Below are positions 9,035-18,647 of a DNA stretch of 41,214 nt, piece after piece. The notes below the pieces were generated by a model. The model was not told the DNA's origin and did not search any database. It saw only the letters and a list, made by a program, of their open reading frames with translations. The position numbers were made by a program, and so were the translations under genes. Each line of letters begins with the position of its first letter. The stretch's first letter is position 1. Source of the DNA: Oligoflexia bacterium (GTDB lineage Bacteria > Bdellovibrionota > Bacteriovoracia > Bacteriovoracales > Bacteriovoracaceae); assembly GCA_015232355.1 (NCBI GenBank), contig JADFZW010000013.1:1-41214 (forward strand), read 5' to 3'.

Positions 9035-10233
9035 GTAACGATATAAGAATACTTTTTTTAAATCCATTTATATATCCACTTCTAAAAGAGGGGGACGTTG
9101 AAAAAGATAATAATAATAATAATGAGTATACAAAATGGTTAAAGTATTTTGGAGGTGCACAGGTTACTCTAAAAGCAATAATTAGAGGACTGGCCGGAGA
9201 TGCGAAATATAAACTATATGTTTGGGTATGGAATGAATTCATAAAAAGTATTTTTGATCGAGAAGAAGATTATACTTTTGTTGGCGGAGTATATTTTAGT
9301 TGGAAGAGATTTGGAATTTTTTATAAAATCTATTTAAAAATATATCTCTTTTGTATGTTAATATTAGTGAGACCAAAGATTATAATAAAAGCTGATTATG
9401 CAAAATCTTTAGAGTTAATTATACTACTTTATTGTTATTTTTTTAAAAGTAGATATGTATTTTTCTCTCTAACATCTCATGATTTTGTAAAAAAAAATAA
9501 TTTTTTTGATCGATTAATGTTTAAGTTACTAAGATCAAAGAATGTATTTTTTATTTGTCAAAATTCACTTCAACAAGAGCAAATTCACTCTTTGATTATG
9601 AGTAAAAATATATACATTGTTAAAAATATTTATGAAGTTGAAATTGAAAAAGAAACTAATTTAATTGATACCGAAGATGGAGTAAAAAAAGATTTACAGG
9701 AAAAATATGTTTTATGGATAGGAAGAAATGATGATATTAAAAATCCTCAAGCATTTGTAAGAATATGCTCGAAACTTCCAGCGAAAATGAGCAAGATTAT
9801 GATTTGTACTTTCAATGAAGGGGATTTTGTTGGATACCAAGAGCTAAAAAAGAGTACAGAGAATATCGGAAATTTTATTTTAATAAATAAAGAAAAATAT
9901 TTTAATACTCAAAAATATTTTAAAAATGCTTTGGTATTAGTTAATACTTCTTTTTTCGAGGGTCTTCCAAATACTTTCCTGCAAGCCACTTATGAAGGAG
10001 TACCGATAGCAACATTACAATATGATATTGATGGAATTGTTTCTAAAACAGGGATAGGTAACTGTTCTAATAGAGACGAGATAAAATCGGCCGAATTTAT
10101 ACAAGGATTATACAAAAATCAGAATCTTTGGAATGAAATTAGTTCAAATTCCCATAAACTGTATGCGAGAGAATTTGATTATGAGGCAAATTTGAGCAAA
10201 TTGAAAAAAATTTTGGATACTATTAGCAGGTAA
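9031..10233 (+). CDS. GT4-type (group 1) glycosyltransferase
   Basis: The 400-residue product has the GT-B C-terminal half of group 1 glycosyltransferases. VLWIGRNDDIKNPQAFVRI starts the second Rossmann domain near residue 229. SFFEGLPNTFLQATYEGVPI near residues 308-327 holds the E-x7-E nucleotide-sugar motif region. The N-terminal half, with a GGAQVTLKAIIRGL block and a hydrophobic stretch near residues 100-118, should bind the acceptor, perhaps at the membrane. It probably adds one sugar to a lipid-linked glycan. Its ATG overlaps the stop of the upstream small gene, which ties it to an unusual operon with a ParA-like ATPase. Confidence 0.85.
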   Translation: MSNDIRILFLNPFIYPLLKEGDVEKDNNNNNEYTKWLKYFGGAQVTLKAIIRGLAGDAKYKLYVWVWNEFIKSIFDREEDYTFVGGVYFSWKRFGIFYKIYLKIYLFCMLILVRPKIIIKADYAKSLELIILLYCYFFKSRYVFFSLTSHDFVKKNNFFDRLMFKLLRSKNVFFICQNSLQQEQIHSLIMSKNIYIVKNIYEVEIEKETNLIDTEDGVKKDLQEKYVLWIGRNDDIKNPQAFVRICSKLPAKMSKIMICTFNEGDFVGYQELKKSTENIGNFILINKEKYFNTQKYFKNALVLVNTSFFEGLPNTFLQATYEGVPIATLQYDIDGIVSKTGIGNCSNRDEIKSAEFIQGLYKNQNLWNEISSNSHKLYAREFDYEANLSKLKKILDTISR

Positions 10234-10379
10234 GTAAGTAATAACTGAACTTTTGCAAAATTGATTTTTTGCTACTACAATATGATAAATATTTACCAAG
10301 CCCTCTTTGCGATAAGTGTGCGTAGTAAATATGTGTTAGTGTTTAATATTTGTGTTGATTTCATTCGTAAGAAAAAAAG

Positions 10380-11003
10380 CTAGCAACTTAAGTAGAAGTG
10401 GATTTTATAAAGTCTTACTTGATTCGATTTAATTTGCACTGAGGAATTGTGAGAAAAATTAAAATTATTTTTCTTTGTTGGTAGATGAATGTCTAATGAT
10501 AAGATTATCGACAGATCATTTTCTTCAATAGGGAAACGAGACAACGTCTCTCCTGTGTTTTTTCCCTTAGTGGCAGTGATTTCTAAAAAATCACAAGCAA
10601 ATGAAGGGACTTTAAAACTAAAATGAATCCTCCATAAGCTCCCAGTTTTTCCTGGTTCTTGAACAGTAGTTGTATCAAACAATCTACATCTAATTCCAGA
10701 GGATGGAATTGATATTTTTTGTTCTGACATTAAAGACAGGCACATTTCATGAAACCATTCCTTGCAACCTCTCAATCTTTTTAATAAAGCAACATCAGAT
10801 ACATTTGCAATTTTGGAAGCTTTTGCTCTAACCACTGTTTCTCTCATAGAGTATCCTGATGCAAGATGAATGAGTAGTGTGCGAATTAGATCTTCTTCAC
10901 TATTAAAATTTTTAAACTTACGTGAGATAGCACCAGTTTGAACACCAAGCTTTTTCCAGTTTTTAGGAAAAAATGACATTAGCATTTTCCAATCATCATC
11001 CAT
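10380..11003 (-). pseudogene. IS4-family transposase, N-terminal part, decayed
   Basis: The minus-strand frame reads as the N-terminal half of an IS4-family transposase. It has a helical DNA-binding part (LLIHLASGYSMRETVVRAKA, then SDVALLKRLRGCKEWFHEMC) followed by the first DDE strand RCRLFDTTTVQEPGKTGS and WRIHFSF. The first catalytic Asp, in LFDTT, is present. Near residues 165-207 the protein loses family resemblance, and the middle and C-terminal DDE blocks, including the YREK-type motif, are missing. It is therefore truncated. The ATG at 11003 follows a GGAGGGG-type Shine-Dalgarno sequence on the minus strand. A 29-base inverted repeat lies just upstream. Confidence 0.7.
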
Positions 11004-11016
11004 AAACCCCTCCTGG

Positions 11017-11045
11017 TTATTACTTTTAAATTTTAAAAGTAATAA
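11017..11045. repeat. Near-perfect 29-base inverted repeat upstream of the IS4 remnant
   Basis: The arms TTATTACTTTTAAA and TTTAAAAGTAATAA meet at an A/T-only centre. It lies 14 bases upstream of the IS4-type start codon. It could be an operator or hairpin controlling the transposase, or a target-site feature. Nothing in the sequence decides between these. Confidence 0.6.
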
Positions 11046-11398
11046 TCACAGAGAAGTTTATAAATTTATAATTAATTTTACAATATTAAGTTAGCGCTTA
11101 TGCACAGGACGTGGGCCTTTTTTTTGCTCTAAAACTTCAAGCGATCAGTAAAAAATAAATCAAGATAAAACTAACCATCAAATAATTTGATCATCGACCA
11201 GCAAATAGCGAGATCATGCTCAAATATTGGTTGCGATATATAGAAAAGTTATGACTAAAAAAATCACATATTCGTTTTTCTCCAATTGAAAATTTTTAAC
11301 TTGCATTAAATGAAACCTTGTTACTGTATACCATATGACCACATTCTTAGATAATAACGCTTTATTGTCTATACAAAACTAAAAATAATAATTAATTT
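11046..11398. other. Non-coding stretch between the IS4 remnant and the flippase gene
   Basis: I see no gene in these 353 A+T-rich bases. A run of eight T follows GTGGGCC near 11110-11125, but no convincing terminator stem precedes it. The outer end of the IS4-type element should lie here, but I cannot identify its terminal repeat. Confidence 0.4.
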
Positions 11399-12934
11399 TC
11401 AAAATAATTTTTTTCGAAATATATCTATTAAATTTTTTAGTTGTACGACCTCTTGCATATTTTCCCTTACCCAATAAAATTTTGAAGCCAATTCTATTAG
11501 TACAAATATAAAACAAGTATAAACAACACCGGAAGAAATAAATTCTAATATGTAATTATCAAAGTTATCAAATGGAATTAGCATAATTAATTTTTTTGAT
11601 AAAAAAGCAATTGCTACTAGTATTGCTATGATATAAATTTGATGAAAGAAATATCTTGAAAAACTTAATTTTAACATCTTTGCATTGAAATAAAGTTGAA
11701 CATTCACTGACAAAAAATTTATTAAAATTGTCTTTACTGCAAGTCCAATAGCGCCAGCATTTAATCCATATTTGTTTGTAGGAGCAATTAATAAGTAGGT
11801 GAGAGGAATTCCAAACAGAGTAAAAAAAACACTTAAATTTCTATACAATCTTGTGTTTCCAGTGGCCAGAAATAACGAACCACTTAGTTGACCGTAGACC
11901 TGCCAATTTGGGTAAAATGACAATATCATGAGTGCTGGAATTGCATTTAGATACTTTTCTCCTCCGACAATTTTAACAACATTATCAGCATGGCAAAATA
12001 GAAAACAAGAAAAATAAGCAGCGACGGTATATAGCAATGGTACCTTCGAACGAAATAATGTACTAATTTTATGGTAGTCATTTTCAGCAGCGCTAATGGA
12101 ATATTCTCTAATAAGTAATGGAGTCATAGAAGATGTAAAAAAAGAACAAAGAGAAATGATTGAGAATGCTACACTGAAAAATCCCTGTTCATTTCCTCCT
12201 CCAAGAAGTTGTAATATCCACCTGTCAAAATAACTTCCAACAAATCCAATTAGTGTGCAAAAAATTAGTGGTCCAATATAAGTATACATATCTTTAGAAT
12301 GATTTTTGAAATGTAAACCTTCTTTGCAGTAAAACAGCTGTTTCTTTTTTGATTTAATAACTGAATACATTAACAATGATCCAACCATTGCCAATGAACA
12401 TTGATAAGCAAAAATAGAAGCAATCGTAATCTTTGAAAGATAAAACAAGGTGAGTATTGCAATTGCTCCGAGTATTTTTTGTAAAATTTTAAATCTTTCA
12501 GAGTAAACAGTTAATCCAAAAGCATCTGACATCTTATCAAAAATATTCAAGCACCATGCGAATGAAGCATAGGTTGCTGCAATTAAAATATATTTTCTTT
12601 GTTGGCCAGGCCAGAGACTATTGTCTTTGTTTAACAGAAAGACACATGCAATGAAAGCAAAGGTAACAATAAAGATGGTTAGTACAATTATGGAATAATA
12701 TTTAGGTAGTGTTCGTCTATTTGGATGTTGAGATAGTTTAGTGTAAAACCAGGTTGACGATCCAAAATCAATTGTTGAAATAAAAGTTGTAAAAAAAGTT
12801 GTTAGAAAAGTTAAATTGCCATAATCACTTGGACCTAAACTTTTTGGGATTACAACAGTAGTAATAGATCCTAAAATAAAGGTGAATAAATTTGAAACTA
12901 ACTTGTATGAATATCTTGCGAATAGACTATGCAT
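11399..12934 (-). CDS. Wzx-like polysaccharide flippase (MOP superfamily)
   Basis: The product of about 511 residues is a polytopic membrane protein with the pattern of Wzx/RfbX-type flippases. The N-terminal helix SYKLVSNLFTFILGSITTVV is followed by the conserved VIPKSLGPSDYGNLTFL, with roughly 12-14 hydrophobic segments in all. A central QGFFSVAFSIISL and the C-terminal GLNAGAIGLAVKT also fit. Such proteins move undecaprenyl-linked oligosaccharides across the inner membrane. I chose the ATG at 12934, which overlaps the upstream gene by only eight bases, as the other genes of this operon do. A GTG at 12967 would add 11 residues and lacks a ribosome site. It is the last gene of the minus-strand operon. 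Confidence 0.85.
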   Translation of the reverse strand: MHSLFARYSYKLVSNLFTFILGSITTVVIPKSLGPSDYGNLTFLTTFFTTFISTIDFGSSTWFYTKLSQHPNRRTLPKYYSIIVLTIFIVTFAFIACVFLLNKDNSLWPGQQRKYILIAATYASFAWCLNIFDKMSDAFGLTVYSERFKILQKILGAIAILTLFYLSKITIASIFAYQCSLAMVGSLLMYSVIKSKKKQLFYCKEGLHFKNHSKDMYTYIGPLIFCTLIGFVGSYFDRWILQLLGGGNEQGFFSVAFSIISLCSFFTSSMTPLLIREYSISAAENDYHKISTLFRSKVPLLYTVAAYFSCFLFCHADNVVKIVGGEKYLNAIPALMILSFYPNWQVYGQLSGSLFLATGNTRLYRNLSVFFTLFGIPLTYLLIAPTNKYGLNAGAIGLAVKTILINFLSVNVQLYFNAKMLKLSFSRYFFHQIYIIAILVAIAFLSKKLIMLIPFDNFDNYILEFISSGVVYTCFIFVLIELASKFYWVRENMQEVVQLKNLIDIFRKKLF

Positions 12935-13883
12935 TGTTTTTAATTTGTAAAACTTGTAATGGAACACGATTTATTCTATAAAAAAAATCAACAACAGCAT
13001 ACTTGAATGTGGAGAGGAAAGACGTTTTTACAGATTTAAACAGTAAGGTCGTGGCCACTCTAAATTCTCCTTGTCTCAGCGCTTTAAGAGAACCTAGGTA
13101 GTATGAAGAAACTAATGCCTTGATTAAAGATTTGCTATATTTGTTATTAAAATTTCTATCATTTTTGTATCTAGAAATAATATTAACAAACTCTGTGATT
13201 GTATCGTTAAATAGTAAATGACTAGAATTTGAATCATGCAATCTATATATAAATAATGGTTCAGGGACATAATCAATTTCGTGATTAGGATCTTCTAGCA
13301 TTTTTAAAAACAGATCCCATTCTTCGGAAAATTTATATTTAACATTAAAAAGACCAGAAGCAAGTGCTACTTCTTTATTGAATATTACACTACTACAAGG
13401 AAGGAAATTACATTCCAATAAGTTTTTAAAACAACTTCCCTTGTAAGGTCTAACCCGAATAGACATAAGATTTTTTTTGCCACTTTTTTCATGAAATAAA
13501 ATTGCATCTGTGTAAACAAGGACGACTTTATTATTTTGTTGGATTAACTCAACTTGCTTTTTTAGCTTTGATTTATCCCAAGTATCATCTTGATCCAAAA
13601 TAGCGATCCATTCTCCGGAAGATTTTAAAATAGCAAAATTTCTTGTGCAAGAAAGACCTTCGTTTTTTTTGTAAAAATATTTAATCCTTGAATCGTTAAG
13701 AGCAGTGACTAGATTTTCAAGATAAGTAGTGGCTTCCATTCTTGAAGAACCATCATCAACTAAAATAATTTCAAAATTAATGTAGGTTTGGGCCAAAGCA
13801 GAACTAATTGCTTCTTCTATATATTTTTCTCCATTGTAATAAGGAATGATAATGCTGATTAGAGGCAATTTGTTACTATTCAT
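12927..13883 (-). CDS. GT2-family glycosyltransferase
   Basis: This 318-residue GT-A enzyme begins with LISIIIPYYNGEKYIEEAI, followed by SALAQTYINFEIILVDDGSS with the nucleotide-binding Asp pair. The DxD-like metal site is in WIAILDQDDTWDKSKLKKQ near residue 95. A later FSEEWDLFLKM block corresponds to the ED-type catalytic region. It has no obvious transmembrane segment. It should transfer a sugar from a nucleotide donor to the growing lipid-linked repeat unit at the inner face of the membrane. It overlaps both neighbours by eight bases, so it is translationally coupled to the polymerase upstream and the flippase downstream. Confidence 0.9.
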   Translation of the reverse strand: MNSNKLPLISIIIPYYNGEKYIEEAISSALAQTYINFEIILVDDGSSRMEATTYLENLVTALNDSRIKYFYKKNEGLSCTRNFAILKSSGEWIAILDQDDTWDKSKLKKQVELIQQNNKVVLVYTDAILFHEKSGKKNLMSIRVRPYKGSCFKNLLECNFLPCSSVIFNKEVALASGLFNVKYKFSEEWDLFLKMLEDPNHEIDYVPEPLFIYRLHDSNSSHLLFNDTITEFVNIISRYKNDRNFNNKYSKSLIKALVSSYYLGSLKALRQGEFRVATTLLFKSVKTSFLSTFKYAVVDFFYRINRVPLQVLQIKNNA

Positions 13884-15114
13884 GCAAATTCAAATTCCTT
13901 TGTTCTCTAGAATGTTTTTCAAAAACTCTAATTACTATACATAGAATGAGTGGAGTTATAACAGATTTAAATCGAAAGGCGGTACCTAAGTTAGATCGCA
14001 AAAATGGAAGGTATGCTAAGAGATAAATAGATACAAATATAAATAAGTAGTAACTTACATTGTAATAGTTATCTTTATTATTATCGCTACTAATAGTAGT
14101 TGTTTTATTTTTTATATAAAATACTATCCCTGCTAAGATGATAAGAAATAGTAACAAATTTGATATGATTGCAAAATCATATGTAATTCCTGTTGATCTA
14201 TTTATTTGATGAATAAAAGGTTCAAACAGAGTCATGGCAGAGTAAAAAGGACCGAGTATTAAATAATCAACTGGGTCTTGCAATTTAAAGAGAGCTAGAG
14301 CACTTCCACCAGTGAAAAATTTAGCAGAGGAAGAAGAATTACTCATGAGTAAATTTGTAAAAGATTCGTATTTTAAAAGTAATAGTAAAGACATCAATAC
14401 TAAGGAAAAAGTACCAATTATTTTTTTATAGATGTGGGTACTATTTATCAGTAGTATTAGCAAAACCCACAAAAATGTAGAACAGATCAAAATGTAGATA
14501 ATCCATGGACGGATAGCATATCCAAGCATTATCCATAATAAGATGAAAGACATATTGAACAATATATTTTTAAAACAAGATTTATTGAGTAGGATTACTA
14601 TTTGATATGTGTGATAGAGGTATCCACATATTACAACAAATATAATTAAGTCTTTCGATATGGTTGAAAACCAAAAAAATGTGGACGGAAAATATAATAA
14701 CAATAGAATGCCGTTGGTTGATCTAATTTTTCCTAAGTTGATAATATAGTAATAACCAATTAAAGAAAATGCCCCAAATGCCAATTCAATTGCAAGTTCT
14801 AAATTGAAAATGGAGTATATGAAAGCAGTAATCAACTCCATTAAAGCAGTACCGTCTCCATAGAATGCAGTTAAACTGTTAAAAATTATTTTCATGATAT
14901 CTGAAGTATCTGTGATAAATGAAATGTTCTTTCCTATCTTAATATATTCTAGCGAATCTAAAGCTGTGTAATAGTTGTAATATTTAGTCAAAAAAAAGAA
15001 GATAAATAGACTTTTTATGATCCAAAACAATGAGATGTGACAAGAATAATATTTTTTATTATATATAAAACAAAAAATGGTGATTGCTATCCAAAAAAGG
15101 ATCAACTCTATCAT
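13876..15114 (-). CDS. Wzy-like polysaccharide polymerase or related polytopic membrane protein
   Basis: The 412-residue product is almost wholly hydrophobic, with around ten or more predicted membrane segments. One large polar loop near residues 60-90 (NYYTALDSLEYIKIGK, FYGDGTALMELITAFIYSIF) resembles the D-S-x-Y region of EpsG or Wzy-type proteins. Wzy proteins share little sequence, so the call rests on topology, size and position between Wzz-like and glycosyltransferase genes. It would join repeat units at the outer face of the inner membrane. It starts 12 bases after the Wzz-like gene and overlaps the GT2 gene by eight bases. Confidence 0.65.
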   Translation of the reverse strand: MIELILFWIAITIFCFIYNKKYYSCHISLFWIIKSLFIFFFLTKYYNYYTALDSLEYIKIGKNISFITDTSDIMKIIFNSLTAFYGDGTALMELITAFIYSIFNLELAIELAFGAFSLIGYYYIINLGKIRSTNGILLLLYFPSTFFWFSTISKDLIIFVVICGYLYHTYQIVILLNKSCFKNILFNMSFILLWIMLGYAIRPWIIYILICSTFLWVLLILLINSTHIYKKIIGTFSLVLMSLLLLLKYESFTNLLMSNSSSSAKFFTGGSALALFKLQDPVDYLILGPFYSAMTLFEPFIHQINRSTGITYDFAIISNLLLFLIILAGIVFYIKNKTTTISSDNNKDNYYNVSYYLFIFVSIYLLAYLPFLRSNLGTAFRFKSVITPLILCIVIRVFEKHSREQRNLNLHE

Positions 15115-15126
15115 ATATAGATTACT

Positions 15127-16164
15127 TTATTCTTTACGATCTAATTGAGCGATGTGCTTGTTGCGCAATTCGAGCAAGAATACTAAGAAAATTGAAATAA
15201 AAAATGATACTAGAGATGCTAAAAGAAATTTTCGCCAAAGAGAGAAATAACTTGTCTTTTCTTTATCAACCGCTTCTACGTTGATACTATAAGAGGAGTT
15301 GTAACGAACGTGTGTAAAATTAAGATCAAACATTGATATAGTCTTTTGTGAAAAAAGATATAATAAATTAGAGTCAATTTTGCGACAGTAGTTTATTAAT
15401 TCTAAGGTCTTTTTCAGCTCAACTTCCAATTCATTTTTTAATAAAGGATAATGATTACTGTTTTTAAAACTACTATTTTTTTGATCAAGAGCTGTCTGTT
15501 CTAAAAAGGACATCAACTCAATTAATCTTGTTATCTCATAAAGATATCGTTTTAAATTGTTTCCAATATTTTCTTCATTTAATGAGATGTAAGGATTAGG
15601 TAGTAATGAATTAGTTACGTATTCGTGAAGAAGATCAGTTTTTTTTGATAAAGTATATGCTTGCAGAAAACGTGATTTATAGCGACCAATTCTCAAGCTA
15701 ATATCCAATGATCGGAAGTATTGAGCATCTTGATAGATCTTTTGTACGCTCTCCTGTAAATCTTTAAATGAATTTACAATTTTATCTTTAGAGGCGAGAG
15801 GCAATTTAATAGAAATAACTGTTTCTTTTTCATTAAATCTGGTTATGTTGTAGCTACGAAATAGATTGTTTTGTCGCGAAAATTCATGCAAAAATCCATA
15901 ATACAGATCTAGTTTAGTCAGTTCCATACTAGGCATGGAATTAATAATCCAATCATGCAAGATATCATTGGTTATTGATAAATTAATTGGTCCAGAAATT
16001 GAGTCAGAGCTTTTACTCAATAAATTTTTGTTCCAATTTGAATGTTCATCCCAGACAATTCCCAAGCTTATTAAAATTGTACCAATGATGGTAGAAAAGA
16101 GAATCAAAAATTTATGTTGGAAGAAGAGGTTGATGATTGAGTAGTTTATCTTTTTGATATTCAT
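15127..16164 (-). CDS. Wzz-like chain-length regulator of polysaccharide polymerisation
   Basis: The 345-residue protein has the two-membrane-span layout of Wzz/PCP proteins. An N-terminal helix (HKFLILFSTIIGTILISLGI, about residues 17-36) and a C-terminal helix (FLLASLVSFFISIFLVFLLE, about residues 311-330) flank a mostly helical periplasmic part of about 270 residues with heptad-like stretches. The short cytoplasmic tail has no Walker motifs, so it is not a fused tyrosine kinase. It would set the chain length made by the adjacent Wzy-like polymerase. Sequence identity to known Wzz is not obvious by eye. Topology and gene order carry the assignment. Confidence 0.7.
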   Translation of the reverse strand: MNIKKINYSIINLFFQHKFLILFSTIIGTILISLGIVWDEHSNWNKNLLSKSSDSISGPINLSITNDILHDWIINSMPSMELTKLDLYYGFLHEFSRQNNLFRSYNITRFNEKETVISIKLPLASKDKIVNSFKDLQESVQKIYQDAQYFRSLDISLRIGRYKSRFLQAYTLSKKTDLLHEYVTNSLLPNPYISLNEENIGNNLKRYLYEITRLIELMSFLEQTALDQKNSSFKNSNHYPLLKNELEVELKKTLELINYCRKIDSNLLYLFSQKTISMFDLNFTHVRYNSSYSINVEAVDKEKTSYFSLWRKFLLASLVSFFISIFLVFLLELRNKHIAQLDRKE

Positions 16165-16223
16165 AGAGGAATAATTTATTGTGTATGTAGTTTATCAGAG
16201 ATAAGAATGATTCTAAGCTCTGC

Positions 16224-17072
16224 TTAGGTTAATATTGCAATATGTTTGTATGAATTTTTTAAATCTGTTTTTTTTGCAACAGACCACCCTGCTGCTTTGT
16301 AGAGTCGTTTTAATTCTTTTTCCGTTCTCCAGTACCCATGAAATTTACCCTTATAATCACAATGATCATCTATTTTTTTTAGTATGTTTTTTTGCTTTAT
16401 TTGAAGCAGAATTTTTTGTACTAAATTTTTAATGTTTGGATTTGATTTAAGAAAATCTAAAGTCGTTTCTGTTATTCTAAAATATAAAGCTCTACGCATG
16501 GTAAGGTATCCTGCATGGAAATCAATAATTGATTGAACTCCTGCACTTTTTATTTCGTTAAATTGCTTTATCAAAACATCATCATCCATAACATACGCAG
16601 AAGCGTAAAAGATTGCTATATCTACATTACTTTTTATTTTGTTTTATTTTATTTTGAATAAAATGAGAAATATTTTTTTGAAAAAATCGAAACATTCTGC
16701 TGTTATATTTTGAAAATTATTTTTTGCGCAATCGATATAGAATGAATCAAAATCTGTAGCGATAACCCGCCCTTCCCCTAAGCAATATGCTAGAAGATGC
16801 TCCATGGAGCAATCTCCAGACCCCATTGATAAGATATTCCTGTAATTATTTTTCTTTATGAAATCTACGATGAGTGGGATTGTTTCAAACTTGAGGTAAT
16901 TACTCTGTGTTGAAAATGAGAAGTTAAGAGCTAAATCTTTTGAAGAATAAAAATTACCATATTCTTTTTTGGTAATAAAAGCGTGTTCGCTAGCGGTGTA
17001 TTGACTGCAATTATTGTCTATTTTTTTCAAGAGATTCACATTGCCTGATTTAGTATATAATTTCCCCTTCAC
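16224..17072 (-). pseudogene. SAM-dependent methyltransferase interrupted by an in-frame stop
   Basis: One minus-strand frame encodes a methyltransferase in two pieces. Residues 1-142 hold the motif I strand YRNILSMGSGDCSMEHLLAY and the acidic strand RVIATDFDSFYIDCAKNNF. A TAA at 16644-16646 stops it. The same frame reopens at once with NVDIAIFYASAYVMDDDVLI, GVQSIIDFHAGYLTMRRALY and a C-terminal YKAAGWSVAKK, which are the expected later blocks. Only one codon interrupts the gene, and it lies inside an AAAAT-type pentamer repeat. The gene was probably the first of the Wzz-Wzy-GT-Wzx operon. It may be a recent pseudogene, a repeat-switched gene or a sequencing error. Confidence 0.7.
16632..16656. 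repeat. Five-unit pentanucleotide repeat inside the methyltransferase pseudogene
   Basis: On the plus strand five units read TTTTA, TTTTG, TTTTA, TTTTA, TTTTG. On the coding (minus) strand the AAAAT-type units create the TAA that ends the first half of the gene. Loss or gain of a unit would change the reading frame. Confidence 0.7.
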
Positions 17073-17295
17073 GCTTACTTCTCTCCATATGACAAACTAA
17101 ATTTAAATTTTCTTTCTCAGCGTGGCCAATCGATCAAATAAAGTCAAGTAGCTCTTTTGTTAATTTGAAGATGAATTGAAAAAAATAGGATATAATTATA
17201 TTTGGCATAGATGAAGGTTTTTATAGAGGTAAAAAACTAATTTTTTACTTAGACTTAGCGTAATAATAAATTGTTGTTCGATTAGGAGTTTTCGA

Positions 17296-18645
17296 TTGAT
17301 TTTAAAAAAATTCAATACGATGTATTCACTGTTAAGAGATGCTAATAAATATGGTTTTATTTCTGGACATAAATATTTGGATAATGAAGATTTGTCTAGG
17401 ATTGAGAGGATAGTTTATCGGAGTAATAGTGATGCAGAGTCAGATCAACATTTGGTAGAAAGTTATGAAAATAAATTTTCATCTTTCTTTGAGTGCAAGA
17501 ACAACATAGTCTCTTTTGCTTCTGGAAGAATGGCATTCTATTCACTTATGCGTATCATGCTTATAAGTCCTGGAGATGAAGTAATCTTAACTGGCTTCAC
17601 TTGTGCTGTAATGGTGAATGCAGTATTGAGAATAGGCGCTAAACCAGTGTATTGTGATATTGAAAAAGATACTTTTGGATCATGTCCTCTTTCAATAGCA
17701 AAATTAATTAATACAAAAACAAAAATGGTTGTGGCCCAACACTCTTTTGGTATTCCATGCAACATCCAGGAGATTGCTGATATTTGCAAAAAGAGAGGCG
17801 TTTTTCTATTAGAGGATTGCGCAATTACATTTGACTCAAAAATTGATGGACGAGCAGTTGGCAATTTTGGTGATGCTGCTCTTTTTTCGACTGACCATTC
17901 GAAACCTATAAATACTATCATTGGTGGATGTATTTATATTAAAGATGATTCTTTATTGCGAAAGATGAGAGATTATAGACAGGAGATTCCATCTATCGAT
18001 CAAGATCGACAAATAAATTTATTTGAACAATTTTTATTTGAGAACATGATTAATAGAGAATGTGATACAATCGTGCGTTCTTTTCAAAACGTTTTTACTG
18101 TTTTTAAAAGACAGCTAATAATTACAATTAAAAACAAAAGAAGAAAAATTTACTTAGAGGGTGATAACTTTAATCCTACTTTGTTTCCACAATTGCATGA
18201 CTCGAATTACTGTAATTATCCTTATCCAGCAAAATTTCCAGCTTTTATGGCATATATAGGGCTTATTGAATTAGAACGTTGGAAGACAGAACGAGAAAAT
18301 CGTAAACAAATATTGGCCAGCTATATAAAAACCATGGTTAATTTTCGTATTGATATTAAAGAAGTTTTGCCAAAATCTTATTTTGATGATCATCTTGAGA
18401 TTGTACCACTTCGTTTTGTTTTTAGTAATCGCAGATTTAATATCGCATACAAATCTTTGATTAATACATTTGTTGATACTGAAGCATTTTGGTTTGAAAA
18501 ACCTATCATTTGTTGTCCTCATGATATTACATTAATGGGGTATAATGCTGGTGATGCTCCTTTGGCCGAAGAAATTGGAGCACACATAATAAACTTGCCA
18601 TGTAATCTAAATGAAACAGTTAGGGTTAAGAACAAAATATATTAA
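17296..18645 (+). CDS. DegT/DnrJ/EryC1/StrS-family aminotransferase, long form
   Basis: The 449-residue protein shows the fold-type I PLP signature of sugar aminotransferases. It has FASGRMAFYSLMRIM at the cofactor phosphate, GDEVILTGFTCAVMVNAVL and GAKPVYCDIEKDTFG, the Asp strand VFLLEDCAITFDS, and LFSTDHSKPINTIIGGC with the likely Schiff-base Lys. It is some 70 residues longer than the other aminotransferase here. The extra sequence lies in a middle segment, and the two proteins are not close copies. TTG at 17296 is chosen because AGGAG at 17284-17288 stands seven bases upstream. The gene diverges from the minus-strand polysaccharide operon. An intron remnant starts three bases after its stop codon. 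Confidence 0.85.
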   Translation: MILKKFNTMYSLLRDANKYGFISGHKYLDNEDLSRIERIVYRSNSDAESDQHLVESYENKFSSFFECKNNIVSFASGRMAFYSLMRIMLISPGDEVILTGFTCAVMVNAVLRIGAKPVYCDIEKDTFGSCPLSIAKLINTKTKMVVAQHSFGIPCNIQEIADICKKRGVFLLEDCAITFDSKIDGRAVGNFGDAALFSTDHSKPINTIIGGCIYIKDDSLLRKMRDYRQEIPSIDQDRQINLFEQFLFENMINRECDTIVRSFQNVFTVFKRQLIITIKNKRRKIYLEGDNFNPTLFPQLHDSNYCNYPYPAKFPAFMAYIGLIELERWKTERENRKQILASYIKTMVNFRIDIKEVLPKSYFDDHLEIVPLRFVFSNRRFNIAYKSLINTFVDTEAFWFEKPIICCPHDITLMGYNAGDAPLAEEIGAHIINLPCNLNETVRVKNKIY

Positions 18646-18647
18646 AT

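Noticed and set aside
11017..11045. Rho-independent terminator
   Set aside because: The inverted repeat is A/T-rich with no G+C stem and sits directly upstream of a start codon, so an operator or chance palindrome is likelier.
16224..17072. Frameshift between two methyltransferase halves
   Set aside because: Both halves are in the same reading frame, so the break is an in-frame stop codon rather than a frameshift.
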